From contig NZ_CP182493.1 of NCBI RefSeq assembly GCF_052056295.1, forward strand, positions 3,286,001 to 3,350,000: DNA of 64,000 bases. The letters are read 5' to 3'. Shown here one piece after another: positions 52,742 to 60,434 of this stretch. The DNA comes from Catenovulum sp052056295 (GTDB lineage Bacteria; Pseudomonadota; Gammaproteobacteria; Enterobacterales; Alteromonadaceae). The stretch's first letter is position 1. Every line of letters begins with the position of its first letter. The notes below the pieces were generated by a model, which searched no databases, was not told where the DNA came from, and was given only the letters and a program-made list of their open reading frames with translations. Both the position numbers and the translations under genes were made by a program.

Positions 52742-53818
52742 ATGGCAGAATCAATTTCTATTGCAGGCCGATTAATTGGCAAAGGACATAAACCTTTTGT
52801 GATTGCTGAGTTATCTGGTAACCACAATCAAGATTTAGCTTTGGCAAAACAGATGATAGCGGCTGCTGCCGAGGCTGGAGTTGATGCGATTAAATTGCAA
52901 ACCTACACCGCTGATTCCATGACGCTAGCTATAGACTCAGATAACTTTCGCATTCAAGAAAAAGACTCTTTGTGGTACGGTGCACATTTACACGAGCTTT
53001 ATCAGCAAGCTTTCACACCTTATGAATGGCATGCCGAGTTATTTGAGTATGCCAATAGCTTAGGGTTAATCGCATTTAGCTCTCCGTTTGATGAAGACGC
53101 TGTCGACTTTTTAGCAAGCTTAAATGTGCCTTGTTATAAAATAGCTTCGTTTGAACTAACAGATTTACCCCTGATCAAAAAAGCGGCTTTAACTGGTAAA
53201 CCCATCATAATGTCGACAGGCATGGCGAGCATAGATGAAATTGAACAAGCTTTAGCGACGGTTTATGCCACAGGCAACAAACAAGTTATTTTATTAAAAT
53301 GTACTAGCACCTATCCAGCCAGCCCAGAAAATACGCATTTATCTACCATAGTCGATATGCAGAAAAGATTTGGCTGTGACATTGGTTTGTCTGATCATAC
53401 TCGCGGTGTAGGTGTGGCAGTGGCTTCGGTTGCTTTAGGTGCTTGTGTGATTGAAAAACACTTTGTGCTGGATAGAAATGCCGGTGGCGTTGATGCTGCA
53501 TTTTCATTAGAGCCACAAGAATTTGCCGATTTAGTTGAAAACAGCCGGCAAGCATTTGCAGCTATGGGGCAGGTTACATATGGCGGCAGTGCGGCTGAAG
53601 AAAAATCTAAATACTATCGCCGTTCTATTTTTGTTACTCAAGATGTAAAAGCGGGTGACGTTATCGACAAACACAATGTCAAAATAGTTCGCCCAGCAAT
53701 AGGGTTAGCGCCCAAGTATTTACCTGCAGTTTTAGGGCAAACCTTTAGCCAAGATTTAACAGCAGGCTCAGCTTTACTGGCCGAACACATTGTTGATTTT
53801 CAAGCTGAAAAAGCGTGA
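52742..53818 (+). CDS. pseI: pseudaminic acid synthase
   Basis: A 358-aa NeuB-family enzyme condensing the hexose precursor with PEP. The TIM barrel contains AELSGNHNQDLALAKQMI, DAIKLQTYTADSMT and IGLSDHTRGVGVAVASVALGA. The C-terminal SAF domain begins around RSIFVTQDVKAGDVI. ATG at 52742. The stop overlaps the pseG GTG. Confidence 0.95.
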   Translation: MAESISIAGRLIGKGHKPFVIAELSGNHNQDLALAKQMIAAAAEAGVDAIKLQTYTADSMTLAIDSDNFRIQEKDSLWYGAHLHELYQQAFTPYEWHAELFEYANSLGLIAFSSPFDEDAVDFLASLNVPCYKIASFELTDLPLIKKAALTGKPIIMSTGMASIDEIEQALATVYATGNKQVILLKCTSTYPASPENTHLSTIVDMQKRFGCDIGLSDHTRGVGVAVASVALGACVIEKHFVLDRNAGGVDAAFSLEPQEFADLVENSRQAFAAMGQVTYGGSAAEEKSKYYRRSIFVTQDVKAGDVIDKHNVKIVRPAIGLAPKYLPAVLGQTFSQDLTAGSALLAEHIVDFQAEKA

Positions 53819-54897
53819 TTGTTTTTGTAGTAGATATTAACCCTAAAATTGGTGCTGGCCACTTTATGCGTTGTTTGGCTTTAGCGCAGGCCGCAAAAAA
53901 TCAGCAAATAGATTGTGTATTTATTTGTGCCGAAAGCAATATTCAGTACGCTGAAAAAATACTGCAAGCAGACTTTTTATTAGCAGGTTATCCTTCACAA
54001 AAAACAGAGCTGCAGCCGCAACAAGGTTTGGATGAATTGCTTGCAAAGTATTTAGATGAATCTAGCCACAAAGTCGTTTTTTTAGATGGTTATCATTACG
54101 CGGCTGATTTTAAACAGCAGCTACAACAAAGCTGCCAACAGTTAGCAGCCACTTTAGTACAAATAGATGACAATGCTGATTGCCCGCCATATTTAGCTGA
54201 CTATATAGTTAATCCATCGGTTAATTTGCAAACTGTGCCAGATTATTCAAACTGGTTGGCTATGGATAAAGTAATCGCTGGTGATGAATTTAGATTGTTA
54301 AGGCAAGAATTTTCTGAGCAGGCTTTGGTTGCAGTAGATGGACGTCAAGGTATAGTGATCACTTTGGGTGGCACAGACCCACTCGAATTAACTTGGCCTG
54401 TTATACAAGCCTGTGAAAAATCACTTGAACAGTCTCAACAAATCTCTGTGGTTATAGGGCAAAATTATCCGCATGCTGAACAATTAAAAGCACAAATTAA
54501 CCAGTTACCTGCGCACATCAATTACGTGTATGCACCAGAGAATATGGCTGCTTTACTTGCCTCTGCTAAATTTGTTATATCTGCCGCAGGCTCAGCGCAA
54601 TTTGAATTATTTGCAATGCAGACTCCGGCAATTTTGTTGGTCGTTGCAGATAATCAAGTTCGCAATACAGAAGTTGCTAAGAAGCAAGGCTGGGTTGAGT
54701 TGTTAGATTGTCGGGATGGATTGCCGGGCGATGAGTTGGTTTGTTTAATTAGCAATATGTGCAATGGTGATTGGTTGGTAAAATATCAGCGTATATTGGA
54801 GCTTCAGCAGGAGTTGTCTAAACCAATTGCTAGAGGGGCTGAGAATGTGTTGGTTTGGTTGTTGTCAAAAGTTGATAAAAGCTTAGTCGAATGCTGA
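53815..54897 (+). CDS. pseG: UDP-2,4-diacetamido-2,4,6-trideoxy-AltP hydrolase
   Basis: A 360-aa GT-B-like hydrolase that removes UDP before PseI acts. It starts VFVVDINPKIGAGHFMRCLALAQAA; FLDGYHYAADF, VIGQNYPHAEQLKAQI and SAAGSAQFELFAMQTPAILLVVADNQ are PseG blocks. GTG at 53815 overlaps the pseI stop. The last codons (K-V-D-K-S-L-V-E-C) reappear in degenerate form at 55483-55511, suggesting a duplication. Confidence 0.93.
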   Translation: MIVFVVDINPKIGAGHFMRCLALAQAAKNQQIDCVFICAESNIQYAEKILQADFLLAGYPSQKTELQPQQGLDELLAKYLDESSHKVVFLDGYHYAADFKQQLQQSCQQLAATLVQIDDNADCPPYLADYIVNPSVNLQTVPDYSNWLAMDKVIAGDEFRLLRQEFSEQALVAVDGRQGIVITLGGTDPLELTWPVIQACEKSLEQSQQISVVIGQNYPHAEQLKAQINQLPAHINYVYAPENMAALLASAKFVISAAGSAQFELFAMQTPAILLVVADNQVRNTEVAKKQGWVELLDCRDGLPGDELVCLISNMCNGDWLVKYQRILELQQELSKPIARGAENVLVWLLSKVDKSLVEC

Positions 54898-55035
54898 TTT
54901 TCTAAAACTTCTTTATCAGGGGCGAATCTGAACCGAAGCGAAGCTTCGCAGTCTGATGAGGTGGAGTCATGGATGACGACAGGGACCAGCCTTCAGGGAT
55001 GAATAGTCGACTCCCTATCAGAGTTTTTAGAAAAT
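54897..55035. repeat. palindromic intergenic element, subtype B (copy B1)
   Basis: 139 bp beginning at the last base of the pseG stop. Ends ATTTTCTAAAA and TTTTAGAAAAT are complementary and the pairing extends inwards with gaps. It contains GCGAAGCTTCGC and hairpins GTCATGGATGAC (54966-54977) and TTCAGGGATGAA (54992-55003) enclosed by GGAGTC/GACTCC. GGA strand plus. About 97% identical to B2. Confidence 0.88.
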
Positions 55036-55079
55036 TATGCTTCGACTCAGCTTGTTTGCACTTACTCACGGTGCAACAA

Positions 55080-55191
55080 GAAGATGAATAGGGTATTTGG
55101 TTCAAAACCGCTGCAAGGCCATCCATGGCCCGCTCTCAAACGGTATCCCTACCGATTGGAAGTTTTGAACCCAACACGCCTATACACCTTC
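55080..55191. repeat. palindromic intergenic element, subtype A (copy A3)
   Basis: 112 bp; ends GAAGATGAATAGGG... and ...CTATACACCTTC are near-complementary over about 28 bp. Core: CGCTGCAA, hairpin 1 GGCCATCCATGGCC (55117-55130), CGCTC, hairpin 2 CGGTATCCCTACCG (55141-55154). Compared with A1/A2 both stems have changed on both sides while the loops are the same. GGA strand minus. Confidence 0.88.
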
Positions 55192-55281
55192 TTTTAATTG
55201 GCTACAGAGTTGTGTTGCAGAATTTAATTGTGCAAATCTAAGGTAAGTGTGTTTTGTTGCGCTCACCAATTGTGCAAACAA

Positions 55282-55393
55282 GAAGTTGAATAGGGTATTA
55301 GGCTCAAAACCGCTGCAAGGCCATCCATGGCCCGCTCTCAAACGGTATCCCTACCGATTGGAAGTTTTGAACCTAACACACCTATCCACCTTC
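55282..55393. repeat. palindromic intergenic element, subtype A (copy A4)
   Basis: 112 bp, near-identical direct repeat of A3 including about 45 bp of shared downstream sequence (AATTGGCTACAGAGTTGTG onward). Hairpin 1 is at 55319-55332 and hairpin 2 at 55343-55356. A3 and A4 with flank appear to be a tandem duplication of about 200 bp. Confidence 0.88.
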
Positions 55394-55452
55394 TTTGAAT
55401 TGGCTACAGAGTTGTGTTGAAGTATTTAATTGTGCAAACCGATGGCATATAA

Positions 55453-55511
55453 GGTTTCGCAACTACTTTTCTAACAGCGCTAAAGAAGTTAGATAAAAGC
55501 GTACTTGAGAG
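55453..55511 (+). pseudogene. remnant of a second pseG 3' end, cut by the IS element
   Basis: The frame G-F-A-T-T-F-L-T-A-L-K-K-L-D-K-S-V-L-E-S aligns with the pseG tail (V-D-K-S-L-V-E-C). With the IS and one target copy removed, the frame closes at a TAA (56853-56855) followed by ATTTTCTAAAAC, exactly as pseG is followed by B1. The match is short, so this is inference from the joint similarity of gene end plus repeat order. Confidence 0.5.
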
Positions 55512-56842
55512 CTGAGCGATCCCCAGAAATTTAAAGCAGCTCATAACCAACACCGTCACTACAAATTTGAAGTTGCCGGATAGCAAGCAGGCAACTTCTA
55601 ATTTTAAAAACAAATCGCTGATCGGCTGCTACTCTTCGGCCAATAAAAGCCAGAGATAAGACAGTGTCACTTTTTATAGAATTAGCTTGGTATTGCCGGT
55701 GCTTATTTTCGAGTTTTGCCATCATTCCAAAAATCATCAATACCCAGTGCGCCAGCGTGGTTAGAAAGATTAGAATGGATAACCTTTTTAGGTGAGTCGT
55801 TTTATTGTATTCAAAACCCAATCCAAAACGTCGACTTTTCATATCCCTAAATCCCTCTTCAATTTGCATCCGCATTCTGTATATTTTTACCACCCGCTTG
55901 GCTAATTGATTACCTTGAGGTAACGAAGTTGCTAGTACCCAAGGCTCTCTCGCTGAGCGGCGATTATTCATTGCGGTTGTGGTTCTTAGCAGTTGACCTC
56001 GACGATTGTACGAGTGTCGGCCTTTATTATCTTGTTTATAAACGACAAGCTGGCAGTGTAGTGGGTCATACCTAGGCATTTGCACTGAAAATGATTTAGG
56101 ACAAGATGTTGCTTTTGCATGCAATGTGCTGACACATTGCCAGTTATCAACACCTGTTGCATACAAATTAGGAATACGAGCTCGCCCAACGAAATCCCAT
56201 CCCATTGTGAGTACACTACGAAACCATGGCGCTTTAAACCCAGCATCAGTAACGATTATTGGTTTGCAATCTAGGGGCAGTAGTTCAGCCAATTTAAATA
56301 AAAACTTGGTGTGGGTGTTACGCTTTTCTTTAGTTTTCGCGTCATGAACTTCTTCATAAACACATAACCCTCTGCCATGCGAAGCAAGTGTGGCACGTAT
56401 TAAAAAATGTCGGCGATATTCGTCTAAATCAGACCAATCAACTAAGATAATTGGTCTCTTGCAATTACCGACGGTAAAATTGGCTAAAGCTTGATACACA
56501 GAAAACGTCTCAGTGTGTAAGGTTTTGTTTGATAGTAATCGGTCTGCACGCTTTATCTTGTGTTTTTCTTTAGAGTTAGATGCTAAACCTCGACCAAGTG
56601 AAGTTACCGTTGCCGCAGAGCCTGAAATTAAACTTTGCACCGCTACAACTAAGGCATTTCTTCTATGTCCGTGCATATTTGGCGTGACAAGAGTCAATGT
56701 TTTATTCAAAATAGATTTTGCTTTCATGGTGCTCAATGATTTGTGATTTTTCGCAATTGATCAGATCACCAAGCACTATGAAAGTTCCCCAAATAACTCT
56801 CATTCCTTTGTTTTATATAAATAATTTCTGGGGATAGCTCAG
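55512..56842 (-). mobile_element. IS4-family (IS10-like) insertion sequence, intact
   Basis: 1331 bp. Terminal inverted repeats: CTGAGCGATCCCCAGAAATT at 55512 and CTGAGCTATCCCCAGAAATT read inward from 56842 (one mismatch in 20). A perfect 9-bp target duplication ACTTGAGAG flanks it (55503-55511, 56843-56851), the size IS10 makes. One full transposase gene inside. The clean target duplication and intact gene suggest recent insertion. Confidence 0.95.
55531..56727 (-). CDS. IS10-like transposase (DDE, IS4 family)
   Basis: A 398-aa transposase counted from the ATG at 56727 (a TTG lies 9 bp upstream). Catalytic D97 in IILVDWSD, D161 in IIVTDAGFKAPW, E290 in the Y-x2-R-x3-E-x6-K signature (YRMRMQIEEGFRDMK). 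This follows IS10 transposase throughout (HKIKRADRLL, EPWVLATSLP). The stop lies within about 20 bp of the IS end. No frameshift seen, so it is probably active. Confidence 0.94.
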   Translation of the reverse strand: MKAKSILNKTLTLVTPNMHGHRRNALVVAVQSLISGSAATVTSLGRGLASNSKEKHKIKRADRLLSNKTLHTETFSVYQALANFTVGNCKRPIILVDWSDLDEYRRHFLIRATLASHGRGLCVYEEVHDAKTKEKRNTHTKFLFKLAELLPLDCKPIIVTDAGFKAPWFRSVLTMGWDFVGRARIPNLYATGVDNWQCVSTLHAKATSCPKSFSVQMPRYDPLHCQLVVYKQDNKGRHSYNRRGQLLRTTTAMNNRRSAREPWVLATSLPQGNQLAKRVVKIYRMRMQIEEGFRDMKSRRFGLGFEYNKTTHLKRLSILIFLTTLAHWVLMIFGMMAKLENKHRQYQANSIKSDTVLSLAFIGRRVAADQRFVFKIRSCLLAIRQLQICSDGVGYELL

Positions 56843-56854
56843 ACTTGAGAGCTA

Positions 56855-56993
56855 ATTTTCTAAAACCTCTTTATCAGGGGCGAATCTGAACCGAAGCGAA
56901 GCTTCGCAGTCTGATGAGGTGGAGTCATGGATGACGACAGGGACCAGCCTTCAGGGATGAATAGTCGACTCCCTATTAGCGTTTTTAGAAAAT
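56855..56993. repeat. palindromic intergenic element, subtype B (copy B2)
   Basis: 139 bp, differing from B1 at only about four positions. Hairpins GTCATGGATGAC (56924-56935) and TTCAGGGATGAA (56950-56961). It follows the remnant pseG tail, as B1 follows pseG. Downstream sequence ATTATGCTTC is also shared with B1. GGA strand plus. Confidence 0.88.
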
Positions 56994-57055
56994 TATGCTT
57001 CAAGTGTGCTTGTGAACACCGTTTTGGCAGCACTTACTTTGTGTTGCACAAGCTC

Positions 57056-57082
57056 GAAGGTAAATAGATATTAAATTCAAAA
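57056..57082. repeat. half of a subtype A element at the 5' end of pseH
   Basis: GAAGGTAAATAGATATTAAA followed by TTCAAAAC matches the left arm of A1-A4, but the core and right arm are missing and the pseH ATG comes 3 bases later. The truncated arm therefore forms the pseH leader. Confidence 0.6.
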
Positions 57083-57084
57083 CT

Positions 57085-57645
57085 ATGAGAACAAAATTAA
57101 TTGGCTATGCAATAGAGTTGCTTCCAGTCACCAGAGAAAATTTTCAATTGTTGCGTGAATGGCGTAATCAAAATGATATTCGTGCGCAAATGGGTGATAC
57201 CGCACTGATCTCAGCAGAGCTGCATCAGGCTTGGTTTGATAAAATAGAACACAGCCAGCAGCAATTGCATTACATCATTCAATATAAACAACAGCTTATT
57301 GGCTCAATAAACGTGCGTAATTCAGACGGATTAAATCTAACTGACTGTAAATTAGCCGAAGTTGGTTTATATATATCCGCACCAGAATACCGCAATAACA
57401 TGTTAGCCTTTGCGCCGTCGTTATTACTCAATGATTATCTGTTTGAACAATTGCAAATTATTGAATTGAAAAGTAAAGTGCGTAGCAGCAATGCGGCAGC
57501 GTTAAAATATAATCAAGCTTTGGGATACCAACTCTCACCAATAGCAGATGATAATGAATTTATAGAAATTAGTTTGACTGCCGATAACTATAAAAAAGCG
57601 ACTCAAATGGTTAAGCGTTTATTAAGTCGCAACCGTTCAAATTAG
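57085..57645 (+). CDS. pseH: PseH-like GNAT N-acetyltransferase
   Basis: A 186-aa GNAT acetyltransferase. It begins LLPVTRENFQLLREWRNQNDIRAQM, typical of PseH, which acetylates the 4-amino group of the UDP-sugar intermediate in pseudaminic acid synthesis. The acetyl-CoA region is AEVGLYISAPEYRNNMLAFAPSLLL, and the C-terminal part is SKVRSSNAAALKYNQALGYQ. The R/Q-x-x-G-x-A loop is atypical, so acyl specificity may differ. It is separated from pseG by 2.2 kb of repeats and an IS. No good ribosome site before the ATG. Confidence 0.78.
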   Translation: MRTKLIGYAIELLPVTRENFQLLREWRNQNDIRAQMGDTALISAELHQAWFDKIEHSQQQLHYIIQYKQQLIGSINVRNSDGLNLTDCKLAEVGLYISAPEYRNNMLAFAPSLLLNDYLFEQLQIIELKSKVRSSNAAALKYNQALGYQLSPIADDNEFIEISLTADNYKKATQMVKRLLSRNRSN

Positions 57646-57653
57646 GTTTTGTT

Positions 57654-57887
57654 ATGACAGAAATTAACACAAATAAACTAGCCGAAGCTTTTGTTAGTGC
57701 ATTAGCAATAGATGCCGCAGAAGTTAATGACGAGCTGGCATACAGCCAACACCCAAAGTGGGATTCAACCGCGCATATGGTGCTGGTGGCTGAGATAGAA
57801 GCGGCTTTTGATATTATGCTGGATACCGACGATATTATTGATATGAGTTCTTTTGCCAAAGCAAAAGAAATTGTCGCTAAGTATTGA
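57654..57887 (+). CDS. acyl carrier protein
   Basis: A 77-aa acidic helical ACP. The phosphopantetheine serine is S38 in KWDSTAHMVLVAEIE (DST instead of the usual DSL), followed by FDIMLDTDDIIDMSSF. Specialised rather than housekeeping acpP. Starts 9 bp after pseH and precedes an SDR and an AMP-ligase, so it probably carries an acyl chain used in flagellar glycan tailoring. Confidence 0.87.
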   Translation: MTEINTNKLAEAFVSALAIDAAEVNDELAYSQHPKWDSTAHMVLVAEIEAAFDIMLDTDDIIDMSSFAKAKEIVAKY

Positions 57888-57953
57888 GATTGGTGGGTGA
57901 TGATTGGTAGTCGACCAGAATGTTCGCCAAATGAATATAGCACAATGGTTAAA

Positions 57954-58077
57954 AGTGGTGGTGGGGTATTAATTGGGAGCAAAACCTCCTTTTTAAGGGA
58001 TGAAAAAGCAGAGCGTACAAGGATGTATTTACAGCGTTTTTGTGACAATTAATATCCTATCACCACTATAGCCTCAA
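57954..58077. repeat. palindromic intergenic element, subtype C (copy C3)
   Basis: 124 bp with about 28-bp arms (AGTGGTG..GTATTAATTG and complement). Core on the plus strand: hairpin 57989-58008 (CTTTTT..AAGGGAT..AAAAAG), then GCAGAGC and GTACAAGGATGT (58015-58026), TTTACAGCG. GGA strand plus, 45 bp before the SDR start inside the acyl-module operon. The 12-mer is an exact CsrA-consensus match. Confidence 0.82.
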
Positions 58078-58121
58078 CTGACAAGCGAGTCATTTTTACC
58101 ACACCAAACCAACGAGCCAGC

Positions 58122-58877
58122 ATGCAAACTATAAATAGCGATAAAACAATTTTCATCACAGGCGCAACGGGCGGTATAGGTTTCGCTAGTGCCAAGCTAT
58201 TAGCGTGCGCTGGTTATAATCTTATTTTGCATGGCCGCAATGCAGAGAAGTTGGCAGAGGTAAAAGCACAGCTGCTAACAAACAACTCAGCTATCCGCAT
58301 CGAATGTTTAACGGCAGATCTAGCCGAACCTGATGTTATCGCCAGTTTATTCAAACAAGTGCAGCAATTTAAACTGCCACTTTATGGTTTAGTACATTGC
58401 GCTGGTAGTTTGTACGAAGCCCCCTTGATGATGTTAAAACCAGCGGAAGTTCAAAAGCAATTACAACTGCATGTAACCAGTGCAATTGAGCTTGCTCAAT
58501 ATGCCAGCCGATTTATGCTAAGGCAAAAACAAGGTTCTATTGTGTTTGTTTCATCTGTGGTCGCAAACCAAGGTGCTGCAGGGCAGAGCGTTTATGCCGC
58601 GGCGAAATCAGCGTTATCTGGTTTAACTAAAAGTTTGGCGAAAGAGCTAGGTGCTCAAGGTATTCGGGTCAATTCAGTAGCACCAGGTTTTATACAAACC
58701 GAGTTGGTTGCGCACTATAACGAGCAACAGCAACAATCATTGCAACAACAAACTATGCTCAAACGATTAGGTCAAGCTGATGATGTAGCTGAGTTAATTG
58801 AATTTTTATTATCAGACAAAGCAAGCTACATTACCGCACAAGAGATTGCGGTGGATGGTGGTTTAACTCTGCCATAG
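58122..58877 (+). CDS. SDR oxidoreductase (FabG-like)
   Basis: A 251-aa NAD(P)-dependent short-chain dehydrogenase. Cofactor motif FITGATGGIGFASAKLLA, NAG-type segment LVHCAGSLYEAP, catalytic Ser in VFVSSVVANQGAAG and Y-x3-K in VYAAAKSALSG, VAPGFIQTELV and the C-terminal YITAQEIAVDGGL. It is nearest to 3-oxoacyl-ACP reductases and lies beside an ACP gene, so it probably reduces a beta-ketoacyl-ACP. Confidence 0.88.
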   Translation: MQTINSDKTIFITGATGGIGFASAKLLACAGYNLILHGRNAEKLAEVKAQLLTNNSAIRIECLTADLAEPDVIASLFKQVQQFKLPLYGLVHCAGSLYEAPLMMLKPAEVQKQLQLHVTSAIELAQYASRFMLRQKQGSIVFVSSVVANQGAAGQSVYAAAKSALSGLTKSLAKELGAQGIRVNSVAPGFIQTELVAHYNEQQQQSLQQQTMLKRLGQADDVAELIEFLLSDKASYITAQEIAVDGGLTLP

Positions 58878-58907
58878 CTATATAAAAATAAAATACTGAA
58901 AAACAAT

Positions 58908-60434
58908 ATGCATTTTTACAGCTCTCAATATATTCAACAAATTGCACAAAACACGACTAGCCACATTATCGATGGCGAAACAGGTGTGCAGTTGAATTAT
59001 GCTGAGTTTGATAAAACCGTTAGCCAAGTTGAAAAAGTATTTCAGTTGTTATTCGAGCTGCAGGGTAAATGTTTAGTCGGAATAGAAAGCGACAACAGCC
59101 TAAATTGCTTGGTAATGTATTTTGCGCTTTTACGCAGCCAGCACTGTTTGTTATTGCTAGAAAGTGGCCAAGATAAGCTTAAACAGCAACAAATTATCCA
59201 AAATTATCAAATAAACCTATTGTTGGATAAAAGCTTGATAAATCTGTTGGTGACAGAGTTAGCCGAATCTACACAAAACCTATATCAACAGTTACCACTA
59301 AAATTTTTACCAGCACAAAGCATTCATCCAGATATCAAATTATTGCTGACAACCAGTGGCTCTACTGGCAGTTGCAAATACGTCAAATTAACCGCAGATA
59401 ACCTGCAAGCGAATTGCCAATCTATCTGCCAATATTTACAACTATCAGCTAACGAAGCTGTAGTGACGACCTTGCCTATGTTTTATAGTTTTGGTTTGTC
59501 GGTAATTCATACACATATTGCAAATGGTAGTCAGTTGGTGCTGAGCAACGCTACGCCTATGGATAAAAGCTTATGGGCGCTGTTCAAACAATATCAGCCA
59601 ACTTGTTTATATGGTGTGCCGTTTTTCTACCAAATGTTATCGCGTTTGGGTTTAATACGTTTGCCGCTGCAGTCGGTAAGATTATTCGCGCAAGCGGGTG
59701 GTCGGTTAGATAACTCGTTAATTTTGCAATTGCATGAATATATCCAGCAACAAAATGATGGCTCCTGCCAAAAACAGCTTTTTATTATGTATGGGCAAAC
59801 TGAAGCGACCGCGCGTATGGCTTATCTGCATCCTGCTAAACTACCAGAAAAAGTCGGCTACATCGGCCAAGCTATTCCAGGTGGTGAGTTTAAACTGGTT
59901 AATGATCTCGCTGATCACGCCGATAACCAAGATAGCAACACCCAAACAACCCAAACCGGTGAGTTGTACTATCGTGGAGGCAATGTGAGTTTAGGTTTAG
60001 CACAAAACAGACAAATGCTCGAACAGGTAGAGAAAACCGAGTGGTTAGCTACAGGTGATTTAGCCGAGTGTGATGCTGAAGGCGACTACAAAATAATTGG
60101 TCGACTCAAACGTTTTATCAAAATAGTCGGTAAACGGATAAATTTAGATGAAGTAGAAGCTTGGTTAAGCCAATCAGATTTAGCTAGAAACTTAACAGAT
60201 GAAACGCAAATACTAGCATCAGGTGAAGATGATAAGTTAGTGTTAGTTGTAGCGGGCAAGGTAGCAGCAAAGCACTTAGAGCAAATTCAGCAACAATTAA
60301 TACAAGATGCAAGTGAACTATTGTCAGTGCATGCAAGCTATCTGCGGGTAGCTCACATAGAGAGTCTACCACTTACTGCCAATAACAAGGTTGATTACAC
60401 TAAATTAAAACAGCAGGTGTTATATGCAAATTGA
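58908..60434 (+). CDS. AMP-dependent acyl ligase
   Basis: A 508-aa ANL-family adenylating enzyme. The P-loop-like motif is LLLTTSGSTGSCKYVKLTADN, followed by FIMYGQTEATARMAYL, LATGDLAECDAEGDYKIIGR and the hinge/lysine part KRINLDEVEAWL, LPLTANNKVDYTKL. It activates a carboxylic acid and passes it to a thiol, probably the adjacent ACP. Substrate unknown. The last codons overlap the LuxE-like gene. Confidence 0.87.
   Translation: MHFYSSQYIQQIAQNTTSHIIDGETGVQLNYAEFDKTVSQVEKVFQLLFELQGKCLVGIESDNSLNCLVMYFALLRSQHCLLLLESGQDKLKQQQIIQNYQINLLLDKSLINLLVTELAESTQNLYQQLPLKFLPAQSIHPDIKLLLTTSGSTGSCKYVKLTADNLQANCQSICQYLQLSANEAVVTTLPMFYSFGLSVIHTHIANGSQLVLSNATPMDKSLWALFKQYQPTCLYGVPFFYQMLSRLGLIRLPLQSVRLFAQAGGRLDNSLILQLHEYIQQQNDGSCQKQLFIMYGQTEATARMAYLHPAKLPEKVGYIGQAIPGGEFKLVNDLADHADNQDSNTQTTQTGELYYRGGNVSLGLAQNRQMLEQVEKTEWLATGDLAECDAEGDYKIIGRLKRFIKIVGKRINLDEVEAWLSQSDLARNLTDETQILASGEDDKLVLVVAGKVAAKHLEQIQQQLIQDASELLSVHASYLRVAHIESLPLTANNKVDYTKLKQQVLYAN

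Noticed and set aside
54902..55126. 74-codon minus-strand frame
   Set aside because: Lies inside element B1 and part of A3, with no coding character.
57611..58048. 145-codon minus-strand frame
   Set aside because: Antisense to the ACP gene and element C3; the ACP frame has a clear family match.
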